From NCBI GenBank assembly GCA_902615975.1, contig CACMRC010000001.1, positions 1-64,000 on the forward strand: 64,000 nt of DNA. Direction: 5' to 3'. Shown here in pieces: positions 9,616 to 18,738 of this stretch. Numbering within the stretch: the stretch's first letter is position 1; each line of letters opens with the position of its first letter. The DNA is from an uncultured Pelagibacteraceae bacterium (lineage in GTDB: Bacteria; Pseudomonadota; Alphaproteobacteria; Pelagibacterales; Pelagibacteraceae). Under the pieces are notes generated by a model that was not told the origin of the DNA, did no database searches, and saw nothing but the letters and a program-made list of their open reading frames with translations. The position numbers were made by a program, and so were the translations under genes.

Positions 9616-10944
9616 ATGATAGATATTTTTTCCTTAAAGGTTGAAGAAATCGCTTCAAAAATAAAAGATGCTCAACTCACTTCAGTGGAAGTATGTGAGA
9701 AGTATATTGAAAGAATAAATAAATTTGAAAAAGATGTTAAGGCTTGGGCACATTTTGATAAAAAACTTTTACTTGAAAAAGCTTCAGAGGCTGATGAATA
9801 CAGAAGATCAGGAAAACCCACAGGACCTTTGCATGGCATTCCTGTAGCTGTAAAAGATATTGTTGGAACAGTTGATATGCCAACAGAATGTGGAACAGTT
9901 ATTAGAAAAGGAAAATCTTACTCACAAAATGCAGAAATTATTGATTTGCTTTTAGCGGCTGGTGCAATTGTAATGGGCAAAACTGCGACAGCTGAATTAG
10001 CTTATCTTGGTCCTGCTAAAACAACCAATCCATATGATTACTCTAGAACTCCAGGTGGTTCATCGAGCGGGTCTGCTGCTGCTGTTGCATCGTTTATGGC
10101 ACCTTTATCAATAGGATCGCAAACAGGTGGTTCAGTAATTAGACCTGCATCTTACTGTGGAGTTGTAGGTTACAAACCAACCTACGGATTAATTTCAAGA
10201 AATGGAGTGCTTAAAACTTCAGAAAAATTAGATCATATAGGTGTATTTGGAAGAACTGTTGAGGATGTAGCACTCTTTGCAAAAGTTTTAATTAAAAAAG
10301 ATAAATTTGATAATGCAACCGTTTATTATTCAGCTGATAGTATGCTTGAAGAAACAAAAAAGGGACCACTGTTTGAACCAAAATTTATTTTTTATAAAAC
10401 AGAACATTGGAAAAATGTTGAAAAAAAATCTAGAGAAGCTTTTGAATATTTTATTAAATCTTTTAAAAAAAATATCGAAATTTTCGATACTCCATCTTAT
10501 TTTAAAGACATTCATAAGTATCATCAGATAATTCATGAAACAGATTTAGCAAACAATTTTGGATTATATTATAAAAAGTATAAAAAAAAATTATCTAAAC
10601 CCATGCAAGATGCCATTGTTAAAGGCAATAAACATTCAGCAAAAGAGTATGCAGAAGCCATAGATTTTATGAAAAGAAGTTATGAATCTTATGAAGAAGT
10701 ATTTGAAGATTATCATGGGGTATTATCACCTTCTAGTCCTGGTGTTGCTCCTAAAAGCTTGAAGAGTACTGGCTCTGCAGAATTCAACAAAGTATGGTCT
10801 TATTTAGGAACCCCATGTATTTCTCTTCCACTTTTACAAGGAGAGGGTAAAATGCCATTAGGTGTTCAATTGATTGGTGCAAAATATGATGATCATAGAT
10901 TTTTAGGTGTTGCTAATTGGCTAGAAAAGGAATGTAATAAATAA
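9616..10944 (+). CDS. Amidase (amidase signature family, GatA-like)
   Basis: GGSSSGSAAAVAS and GSQTGGSVIRPASYCGVVGYKPTYG; Lys in PVAVKDI. Confidence 0.92.
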   Translation: MIDIFSLKVEEIASKIKDAQLTSVEVCEKYIERINKFEKDVKAWAHFDKKLLLEKASEADEYRRSGKPTGPLHGIPVAVKDIVGTVDMPTECGTVIRKGKSYSQNAEIIDLLLAAGAIVMGKTATAELAYLGPAKTTNPYDYSRTPGGSSSGSAAAVASFMAPLSIGSQTGGSVIRPASYCGVVGYKPTYGLISRNGVLKTSEKLDHIGVFGRTVEDVALFAKVLIKKDKFDNATVYYSADSMLEETKKGPLFEPKFIFYKTEHWKNVEKKSREAFEYFIKSFKKNIEIFDTPSYFKDIHKYHQIIHETDLANNFGLYYKKYKKKLSKPMQDAIVKGNKHSAKEYAEAIDFMKRSYESYEEVFEDYHGVLSPSSPGVAPKSLKSTGSAEFNKVWSYLGTPCISLPLLQGEGKMPLGVQLIGAKYDDHRFLGVANWLEKECNK

Positions 10945-11121
10945 ATGCAAAAATTTACTGTATTTTTAGGAACTTTACTTGCGACTGCATTTCTAATTGG
11001 CTTGGCTACTACTTTAACTAGATCAACTATGATTGGTTTTTTCGATGTTTTGCCAGTTTATATATTGATGGCAATCGCAATCTTCATGATGATTTATGAA
11101 GCTTTTTTTGACAAAAAATAA
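10945..11121 (+). CDS. Small hydrophobic membrane protein, 58 aa
   Basis: ATG directly abuts amidase stop; MQKFTVFLGTLLATAFLIGLATTLTRSTMIGFFDVLPVYILMAIAIFMMIYEAFFDKK*; below the ORF track's length cutoff. Confidence 0.65.
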   Translation: MQKFTVFLGTLLATAFLIGLATTLTRSTMIGFFDVLPVYILMAIAIFMMIYEAFFDKK

Positions 11122-11151
11122 TTTTATTTAATCCAAAATTTACTACCTCAG

Positions 11152-11164
11152 ATTGTAATACAAT
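11152..11164. promoter_or_regulatory. Perfect inverted repeat ATTGT-AAT-ACAAT (fits TnGTnnnACnA)
   Basis: ATTGTAATACAAT upstream of the second TRAP SBP gene. Confidence 0.4.
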
Positions 11165-11248
11165 ACTTTAAAGCTATTTTAATATAGACTTAAACGTACA
11201 TTTGTAATTTACTCTGTACAGTTAATTAACAAAGAAGAGGAGATACTA

Positions 11249-12373
11249 ATGATTAAAGAAAAAAAATCATTGAAGGTTTCTAGATCACCTTCAAGACGTA
11301 AGTTCTTTAAAACTGCAGCTGCAACTGGTGTTGCTGCTGTTGCTTTATCTGCTCCAGCTGTTGCCAAAGAAAGAGTCGAAGCTTCTATGGTAGCTACTTG
11401 GCCTAGAGATTTTCCAGGCCTAGGAACTGGTGCACAAAGACTTGCTCAAAGATTAAGCGATATGAGTGACGGTAGAATTCAAGTTACTTATTATGCTGCT
11501 AACGAAAGGGTAAAAGCATTTGACTCATTTGATGAAGTTGCATCTGGTAACTCTCAAATGTATCATGGTGCTGATTACTACTGGGTTAAAAAACACCCTG
11601 CATTTGGATATTTTACTGCCGTTCCATTTGGTTTCACATATGCTGAAATGAATGCGTGGTTAAAATTTGCTGGTGGACAAGAGTTGTGGGATGAATTGAC
11701 TGATGATTTTGGAACACAAAGTTTTGCTGCTGGTAATACTGGAGTGCAAATGGGTGGTTGGTTTAACAAAAAAATTAGATCAGCGAATGACTTTAAAGGT
11801 TTAAAAATGCGTATGCCTGGTTTAGGTGGACAAGTACTTGGAAAACTAGGCGGTTCTCCAATTTCACTTCCTGGTGGACAAATTTATGAAAACCTTGTGT
11901 CAGGTGCAATTGATGCAACAGAATGGGTAGGACCTTGGAATGATGAAGCTATGAAGTTCCAGGAAGCTGCTAAGTATTATTACTATCCAGGAATGCATGA
12001 ACCAGGATCTACATTAGCTTGTGGAGTTAACAAATCTTGGTTTACTAGTTTGTCAAAATCAGATCAGTTAATTATTAAAACTGCATGTGATTGGGCTGAC
12101 ACAACTACAATGGCTGAATACAATGCTAAAAATGGAGCTGCACTAGCGCGATTAGTTAACGAAAGTGGAGTTAAACTAGAGAAGTTTAACGATAAAGTTT
12201 ATGATGCTTTCGCTAAAGGTGCTGCTGAAGTTTTCGACGAAGTTCAACAACATAGTGCTCTTGCTAAGAAAGTACATGCTGCCTTTGTTAAAGGTCGTAA
12301 GGAAATTGGTGCTTGGACTAACTTGTCTGATGGGCCATATGTTGCTCAAAGAAATAGAGCATTAGGAGTATAA
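11249..12373 (+). CDS. TRAP transporter substrate-binding protein, TakP-like (alpha-keto acid type), Tat-type signal
   Basis: SRRKFFKTAAATGVAA; GVQMGGWFNKKI, DATEWVGPWND and YYYYPGMHEPG resemble the TakP family. Confidence 0.88.
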   Translation: MIKEKKSLKVSRSPSRRKFFKTAAATGVAAVALSAPAVAKERVEASMVATWPRDFPGLGTGAQRLAQRLSDMSDGRIQVTYYAANERVKAFDSFDEVASGNSQMYHGADYYWVKKHPAFGYFTAVPFGFTYAEMNAWLKFAGGQELWDELTDDFGTQSFAAGNTGVQMGGWFNKKIRSANDFKGLKMRMPGLGGQVLGKLGGSPISLPGGQIYENLVSGAIDATEWVGPWNDEAMKFQEAAKYYYYPGMHEPGSTLACGVNKSWFTSLSKSDQLIIKTACDWADTTTMAEYNAKNGAALARLVNESGVKLEKFNDKVYDAFAKGAAEVFDEVQQHSALAKKVHAAFVKGRKEIGAWTNLSDGPYVAQRNRALGV

Positions 12374-12392
12374 TTTAATTCTAATTAATATT

Positions 12393-12420
12393 AGAGGGCC
12401 CTTTAATGGGCCCTCTTTTT
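12393..12420 (+). terminator. Rho-independent terminator between TRAP SBP and its permease genes
   Basis: AGAGGGCCC-TTTAAT-GGGCCCTCT followed by a T-rich tract. Confidence 0.92.
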
Positions 12421-12444
12421 ATATATCACTAAAAGATTGTAAAT

Positions 12445-13431
12445 ATGGTCGAGAAAAATAACTTGTCTATTTTAATAAGGATATTTAGTTATTCTATCTT
12501 AGCTTTAACTTTAGTTTTTTTAATAAATAATGTTTTAACAGTTTGGTTTGAATGGCCAGGAGTTAAAAAACTATTTGCTCATTATGAATTATTTGGATTT
12601 AAAAAATTAAATAAGCCTTTAGAGGGGCTTGCAATAAACTTATCATATACTCAATTACTATTTTATTTTGTGTCTTTCATAGGAGTCATATTTTTTGTTC
12701 TGAAGTCTATAAAGCAAACATTACAAACAGATTCTGAGATCTTAACAAAAATTACAGCCTACGTTGTAAGATCTTCTTTCTGGGCAGTATTAATTGTTGG
12801 AGTAGCAGATTTTTTAATCTCATTTATGGTTGTGGAAAAATTAGTTGAGCCAATTTTTGGAGAGCAAGTTAAAATTAATTTAGTAAAACCTGCTTTCAGA
12901 ATTACATATATTCACTTTCCTTTAATATTAGCCTCTTTTGTAATTGGTTATTTCACTAGATCTGTAGGGTTTATTTGGTTAGCAGTTTTAGTTGTTGGAA
13001 GTGAATTTTTGATAGTTCTTTCAAGATTTATATTTCAGTATGAGCAAGCATTTCAGGGTGATCTTGTTCGTTTTTGGTATGCTGCCCTTTATTTATTTGC
13101 AAGCGCATATGCGTTAATTCACGAGGGTCATGTAAGAGTTGACGTTCTTTATACTGGTTTTAGTGAACGTAAAAAAGCATGGACTAATGCAATTGGGTCG
13201 TTAATTCTAGGAATTCCTTTATGTTTGATTGTAATTTTTTTAGGCATGGGAGGCAAAGCTAGCATCATTAATGGTCCAGTAATTTCGTTTGAAATTACGC
13301 AGCAAGGTTCAAACGGATTATATTTACTTTATTTAATGGCGGTTTATTTAGCTGTTTTTGCTGTAAGTATGTTAACTCAATTTACAAGCTATTTCATGAG
13401 TAGCAGTCATAAACTTTTAAAAATTAAATAA
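12445..13431 (+). CDS. TRAP transporter small permease (long DctQ/TakQ-like)
   Basis: Multi-TM; ASAYALIHEGHVRVDVLY DctQ-like motif. Confidence 0.85.
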   Translation: MVEKNNLSILIRIFSYSILALTLVFLINNVLTVWFEWPGVKKLFAHYELFGFKKLNKPLEGLAINLSYTQLLFYFVSFIGVIFFVLKSIKQTLQTDSEILTKITAYVVRSSFWAVLIVGVADFLISFMVVEKLVEPIFGEQVKINLVKPAFRITYIHFPLILASFVIGYFTRSVGFIWLAVLVVGSEFLIVLSRFIFQYEQAFQGDLVRFWYAALYLFASAYALIHEGHVRVDVLYTGFSERKKAWTNAIGSLILGIPLCLIVIFLGMGGKASIINGPVISFEITQQGSNGLYLLYLMAVYLAVFAVSMLTQFTSYFMSSSHKLLKIK

Positions 13432-16082
13432 TGGAACATTTATTTTTAGCTTTACTTGTAATTATAATGATTGGTGCTTTAGCTTCAGGGTTTCCAGTTG
13501 CTTTCGCATTACCTGGGTCAGCAATAATTTCAATCGGGCTAGCTGCTTTTTTTGGTTATTTATTTGCTGGAGATAGTAGTGCTTACTTTGCAGTTGATGG
13601 CCCTAAAGAATGGTTAACCGCCGGTATTACAAACTTTAGGAGTAACTACTGGGATGTAGAAACTGACACTTTAATTGCAATTCCTTTATTTATTTTCATG
13701 GGGATCATGCTGCAAAAATCAAAAATCGCTGAAGATCTTTTAGTTACAATGGGGCAGTTGTTTGGACCTATCCCTGGAGGTTTAGGAATATCTGTAATTT
13801 TTGTTGGGGCGTTACTTGCAGCTACCACGGGTATTGTTGGCGCAACAGTAATAGCAATGGGATTAATATCACTACCCACAATGCTTAATAATAAATACGA
13901 TAAAAGTCTAGCAAGTGGAATTGTTTGTTCATCAGGAACTCTAGGGCAAATTATACCTCCTTCAATTGTATTAATTATTATTGCCGATCAATTGGCAAGT
14001 GCAGCTGATGTTGCAAATACTATGCGTCAGACTGATTATAAAATTTTAACTGGTGAATTTAATATGCCAGGAGAATTTAGAGTGGGTTCTACTTCTGCAG
14101 GAGATATGTTTTTAGGAGCACTATTGCCTGGTTTAGTATTGGTTGGTTTGTATATGCTATATGTATTTGTGTATGCAAGATTAAATCCCAAAGCAGCTCC
14201 TCCCGTTCCATTTAAGGGAAATTTTGACTCAAAATTTTGGATTAAAGTTTTAATAGTAATTATTCCTCCCCTTGCTTTAATTTTTGCAGTTCTAGGTTCT
14301 ATACTTTTAGGTATTGCAACTGTTAATCAAGCTGGATCCATTGGAGCAATAGGTGCAACTATGATGGCTGGTTATCGTTTACATAAAGGAAAAAAAGATG
14401 CTTATTATCCAATTATAATTGCAATTCTGTCTGTCATTCCAATTTATATTTTATCAAAGAATTATAATTTAAATATTAAGGCTATAGAAACTAGAGATCT
14501 TACAGCAATTTTTATCACAGGATTTTTTACAATTACTTTTCTAATAGGAATAATTTGGAGTTTTTGGAGAGCATACAAAATTGAGAATGTTTTAAGAGAA
14601 GTTGTTACAGAAACATGCGTAACAACTTCAATGGTTTTTATAATTTTATTAGGTGCTGCAATGTTAACCTCTGGTTTTAGAGCTTTTGGAGGTGAAGAGT
14701 TAGTAAGAGATTTTCTTCAAGATTTACCAGGGGGATTTTGGACACAGTTTATTGTTGTAATGGCAGTGATTTTTTTATTAGGTTTCTTTCTTGATTTTAT
14801 AGAAATAGCCGTTGTTGTTGTTCCTATCATTGCTCCAATATTATTAGCTGAACCAGGAGCTAATGTAAGTGCAATTTGGCTTGGTGTAATGATTGGGGTG
14901 AATTTACAAACCTCATTTTTAACACCACCATTTGGTTTTGCATTATTTTACTTAAAAGGTGTAGCTTCAAAACTTGTTACTACTTTAAATATCTGGAAAG
15001 GTGTTGTTCCATTCATTATTTTACAATTAATAGGTCTTGGAATTGTTGGTTTCTATCCATCATTAGTAAACTATCTACCAGCAAGAACATATTTAACGTC
15101 AAACGTCGCTCCACCACCGATGAATCCAAAGTTACAATATTGCTTACAAGAGTACAAATTTGCGATTTACAACACTGAAGAACAAAGAATTACTAATGCA
15201 ATAAAAGACATGCAGAAATTAACTCCCACAAACCTTCCAATGGATAAATTAGATATTTTTGAAGAGCATTTTGATAATGCGCTTGGGACTTTTGCTATTG
15301 TTAAAAAACTTCAAAAAACAGAGGAAGAATATGAATTATTCACAAAAGATTATAGGGACTTGCATTTCAATGTAAGAAAAATTGAGAAAAAAATTAGAAA
15401 AATAGACCAGAAAATTAAAAAAACAAAAGCTGAAATTAGAAATTTAGATGATGATAACTTATCAAATAAAAATAAATTAGAATTAAAAATCGAGAATTAC
15501 GAACTAGAAATTAAAGAACTTCAAGAAAAAGTTCCTGAAAGTTGGAAAGCTAAAAATGGAGAGTTTGAAATACTGCACAAAGCAAAAAACACAAGAACAA
15601 AAAGGTATAGAAAAAATGTTGATGAAGCTTATGAAACTCTGGATCAAATAGTAATGTTTATAAATGATAATGAAAAATTAAAAGAACTTTCATCAGAAAT
15701 AAAAGAATTAAAATATAATATTGATAATAAAAATTACGAAAACTCAATATCAGTAATTGATAATCTTTTTGAAAAACTAGGAGAAATTTCTGGAACCGAA
15801 GAATTTGCAAATAAATTAGATGACCTAATATCTATTATAGATAATGATGAGGTGGATGAGCAAAAATTAACTGAAGTAAGTTCAGAAACTTTCAATCTTT
15901 TCAATTTAGAAGTTTCATGGAGAGATGATGCTAATAAGAATTTGATGCCTGAATTAATTAAATATAATGATGTTATCAAACATAATATTGGTCTTAGACT
16001 TCAAAACAGATTAACTAAAGAACAAGCTAAATTTGTTGCAAGGTGTAATTCAGTTCATAGAGATATATCTTTAAACTTTTAA
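13431..16082 (+). CDS. TRAP transporter large permease (DctM/TakM-like) with about 330-aa charged coiled-coil C-terminal extension
   Basis: N-terminal DctM motifs (LIAIPLFIFMGIML, LGQIIPPSIVLI, NLQTSFLTPPFGFALFYLKG) then Lys/Glu-rich extension in the same frame. Confidence 0.9.
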   Translation: MEHLFLALLVIIMIGALASGFPVAFALPGSAIISIGLAAFFGYLFAGDSSAYFAVDGPKEWLTAGITNFRSNYWDVETDTLIAIPLFIFMGIMLQKSKIAEDLLVTMGQLFGPIPGGLGISVIFVGALLAATTGIVGATVIAMGLISLPTMLNNKYDKSLASGIVCSSGTLGQIIPPSIVLIIIADQLASAADVANTMRQTDYKILTGEFNMPGEFRVGSTSAGDMFLGALLPGLVLVGLYMLYVFVYARLNPKAAPPVPFKGNFDSKFWIKVLIVIIPPLALIFAVLGSILLGIATVNQAGSIGAIGATMMAGYRLHKGKKDAYYPIIIAILSVIPIYILSKNYNLNIKAIETRDLTAIFITGFFTITFLIGIIWSFWRAYKIENVLREVVTETCVTTSMVFIILLGAAMLTSGFRAFGGEELVRDFLQDLPGGFWTQFIVVMAVIFLLGFFLDFIEIAVVVVPIIAPILLAEPGANVSAIWLGVMIGVNLQTSFLTPPFGFALFYLKGVASKLVTTLNIWKGVVPFIILQLIGLGIVGFYPSLVNYLPARTYLTSNVAPPPMNPKLQYCLQEYKFAIYNTEEQRITNAIKDMQKLTPTNLPMDKLDIFEEHFDNALGTFAIVKKLQKTEEEYELFTKDYRDLHFNVRKIEKKIRKIDQKIKKTKAEIRNLDDDNLSNKNKLELKIENYELEIKELQEKVPESWKAKNGEFEILHKAKNTRTKRYRKNVDEAYETLDQIVMFINDNEKLKELSSEIKELKYNIDNKNYENSISVIDNLFEKLGEISGTEEFANKLDDLISIIDNDEVDEQKLTEVSSETFNLFNLEVSWRDDANKNLMPELIKYNDVIKHNIGLRLQNRLTKEQAKFVARCNSVHRDISLNF

Positions 16083-16085
16083 TTA

Positions 16086-17324
16086 ATGGAAAATTATATT
16101 TTACCAAAAAAACAGGCTATTGTTGTTTTTTTTGTATTTGCATTTGGTTATTTTTTATCATGTTTGTTGCGTGCAATTACTGCAACGCTTTCCCCCGTAT
16201 TAACCTCAGAATTTAATTTGTTAGCAGCCGATTTAGGATTGTTAGCTGGGGGTTATTTCTTGGGTTTTGCTTGTATGCAAATACCTCTTGGATATTTATT
16301 AGATAAATATGGACCAAAAAAAATTGTCTCTTCTTTTTTATTAATTGCATTAGTTGGAACAGGATCATTTGCTTTAGCTGAAAGTTTTTCTGGATTGTTA
16401 GTTTCGCGAATTCTAATTGGCATAGGTGTTAGTGCTTGTTTAATGGCTCCATTAACTGGTTACAGAATATGGTATGCAGAAAATCAACAACAAAGAGCAA
16501 ACTCATGGATGCTAATGATTGCATCATTAGGTTTTTTGTCATCTACATTGCCTGTGCAACTTTTACTGCCTAGTCTCGGATGGAGATGGATATTTGGCGG
16601 CATCGCTATCTTAATTTTAATTAGTATTTTTTTAATGTTACTTTTCATTCCAAAATGGAATTTAACTAAAAATAAAGAGTCAGAAGAGCCAAGCAATACA
16701 GGAACCTTATCTGAAGTTTGGAAAAATAGATTTTTTATAAGTGTAATTCCAATGGGTTTATTTAATTATGGGGGCTTAATGGCTATACAAACTTTATGGG
16801 CAGGACCATGGATGACTAGAGTTGCTGGTTATACACCACTACAAAGCGCTACAGGATTATTTTGGATCAATGTAACTATGTTAGTATCCTTTTTTTTATG
16901 GGGTTATTTTTTACCAAAAATTTCAGTAATAGGATTTAGCGCTAAAAGAATACTTAAATTAGGTTTGCCAATTAGTTTTTCTGTAATGTTAGTGATAATT
17001 TTATTAGGGCCAAAAGCAGGGGCTTTTTACATAACTTTATTTATTTTAAGTTCAATTTTTTTATCAGTTACACAGCCAGCTGTGGGCCTTTCTTTTTCAG
17101 GTTATTCTGCTGGTAAAGCACTAACTTCATTCAATTTATTAATATTTGCAGGAACATTCATAATGCAATGGCTAATGGGCTTAGTGATAGATATTGTTAA
17201 AGGGATGGGTCACACTGAAATATTTGCTTTTAAATCAGCTTTTTCAGTTTTCTTAATCTTAAGTATTATTTCTTATATATTTTTTTTAATATTAAATAGA
17301 AAAAAATATGAAAATAAAACGTAG
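16086..17324 (+). CDS. MFS transporter
   Basis: Multi-TM; GYLLDKYGPKK MFS signature. Confidence 0.85.
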   Translation: MENYILPKKQAIVVFFVFAFGYFLSCLLRAITATLSPVLTSEFNLLAADLGLLAGGYFLGFACMQIPLGYLLDKYGPKKIVSSFLLIALVGTGSFALAESFSGLLVSRILIGIGVSACLMAPLTGYRIWYAENQQQRANSWMLMIASLGFLSSTLPVQLLLPSLGWRWIFGGIAILILISIFLMLLFIPKWNLTKNKESEEPSNTGTLSEVWKNRFFISVIPMGLFNYGGLMAIQTLWAGPWMTRVAGYTPLQSATGLFWINVTMLVSFFLWGYFLPKISVIGFSAKRILKLGLPISFSVMLVIILLGPKAGAFYITLFILSSIFLSVTQPAVGLSFSGYSAGKALTSFNLLIFAGTFIMQWLMGLVIDIVKGMGHTEIFAFKSAFSVFLILSIISYIFFLILNRKKYENKT

Positions 17325-18126
17325 GAATTTTTTTTTGGAATTATTTATTGGTATTGTTGCTATTTACTTAATAGTTTTAATTTTCTTATTCTTTTTTCAA
17401 AGAAATTTAATGTATCATCCTGATGAGAATAATTATTCTGGAGATAATTTAGAAGTTAACATTGAAAAAGTTACTATCAAAACAACAGATAATATTAATC
17501 TTTTAGGCTGGTTTCATAATAAAAATTTAAATAGTTATAAAACAATTGTTTATTTTCACGGAAATGCAGGGACACTTGAAAACAGAATCCATAAGTTAAA
17601 TCATTTTAAAGACATGGATGTTAATTTTTTAATTATTGCATGGAGAGGGTTTAGCGGCAATAAAGGAAAACCAAGTGAGGAGGGTCTTTATAAAGATGGT
17701 GCTAGTGCAATAAACTGGCTTAAAGAAAAAGGTCTAAAAGAAGAAGATATAATTATTTATGGAGAGTCATTAGGAACTGGCATTGCTACTGAAATTACTC
17801 AGAATAAAAATTTTGCAGGATTAATCTTAGAAACGCCCTTCACATCAATGATTGAGGCTGCGAAAAATTTTTATCCATATATTCCAGTAGGTTTAATTTT
17901 AAAAGATAAGTATGAAAATAATGAAAAAATTAAAAATATTAATATTCCAGTATTAATAATGCATGGTGAGGCTGATCAAATTGTTCCATTTTGGATGGGT
18001 AAAAAAATTTTTAATTTAGCAAGTGAACCTAAATATTCATATTTTACAAAATATGACGATCATATGATGGAATATGATGATAAACTTGTATTAGCTCTTA
18101 AATCGTTTGTTGATAGTTTAAATTAA
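17308..18126 (+). CDS. Alpha/beta hydrolase, membrane-anchored
   Basis: N-terminal TM; YFHGNAG, YGESLGTG nucleophile elbow, HGEAD and catalytic-His region. Confidence 0.85.
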   Translation: MKIKRRNFFLELFIGIVAIYLIVLIFLFFFQRNLMYHPDENNYSGDNLEVNIEKVTIKTTDNINLLGWFHNKNLNSYKTIVYFHGNAGTLENRIHKLNHFKDMDVNFLIIAWRGFSGNKGKPSEEGLYKDGASAINWLKEKGLKEEDIIIYGESLGTGIATEITQNKNFAGLILETPFTSMIEAAKNFYPYIPVGLILKDKYENNEKIKNINIPVLIMHGEADQIVPFWMGKKIFNLASEPKYSYFTKYDDHMMEYDDKLVLALKSFVDSLN

Positions 18127-18174
18127 GCCATAATCTAAACAAAGATAATTCAAATTTTTTTTTTAAGTTAATTT

Positions 18175-18738
18175 ATGAAAAAATTTTTCTTATTTTTTAT
18201 TGTTCTTTTTTCTTTAAATAATTTATCAAATGCCAAAGAAAATTTAGCATCTGTAGACAGCCTTTTTCATATTGATCAAATGAATTCGCACGATGAAAAT
18301 TTTGCATTATATTTTAAAACTCGTGAAAAAGCTGTTTTAGCTCGAGGAGAAAATTCAAATTATATTAATGATTTTCCAAAAGATCTTTATATTTATAACT
18401 ACAAGACCAAAGAGTCTTTGCCATTAATTTCCTATGAATGGTTTCCCAAAACAGCAAAATATTTTTTGCAAGAGTATGATTTCCCAGTTTTTCCAGATGA
18501 TTTTGCATATTATCTTTTAAAAGATAACAAAACTCTGGTGATGATTAGTGCTGTAAAAAGTCTAAAAGCTAATTTTAAATTTGATATTGTTGAAAAAAAG
18601 TTAGAGCTTTATCCTATAAATGGAAAATTTGATTTTATTATTTCTTCGATAGCTAAAAATTGTGGACATTATGAATTTAAAGAACACTACAAATGTAGTT
18701 TTTATAAACCTTTAATTTCCAGTACCTTAATTAATTAA
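18175..18738 (+). CDS. Hypothetical secreted protein
   Basis: Signal peptide MKKFFLFFIVLFSLNNLSNA; no recognised domain. Confidence 0.6.
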   Translation: MKKFFLFFIVLFSLNNLSNAKENLASVDSLFHIDQMNSHDENFALYFKTREKAVLARGENSNYINDFPKDLYIYNYKTKESLPLISYEWFPKTAKYFLQEYDFPVFPDDFAYYLLKDNKTLVMISAVKSLKANFKFDIVEKKLELYPINGKFDFIISSIAKNCGHYEFKEHYKCSFYKPLISSTLIN

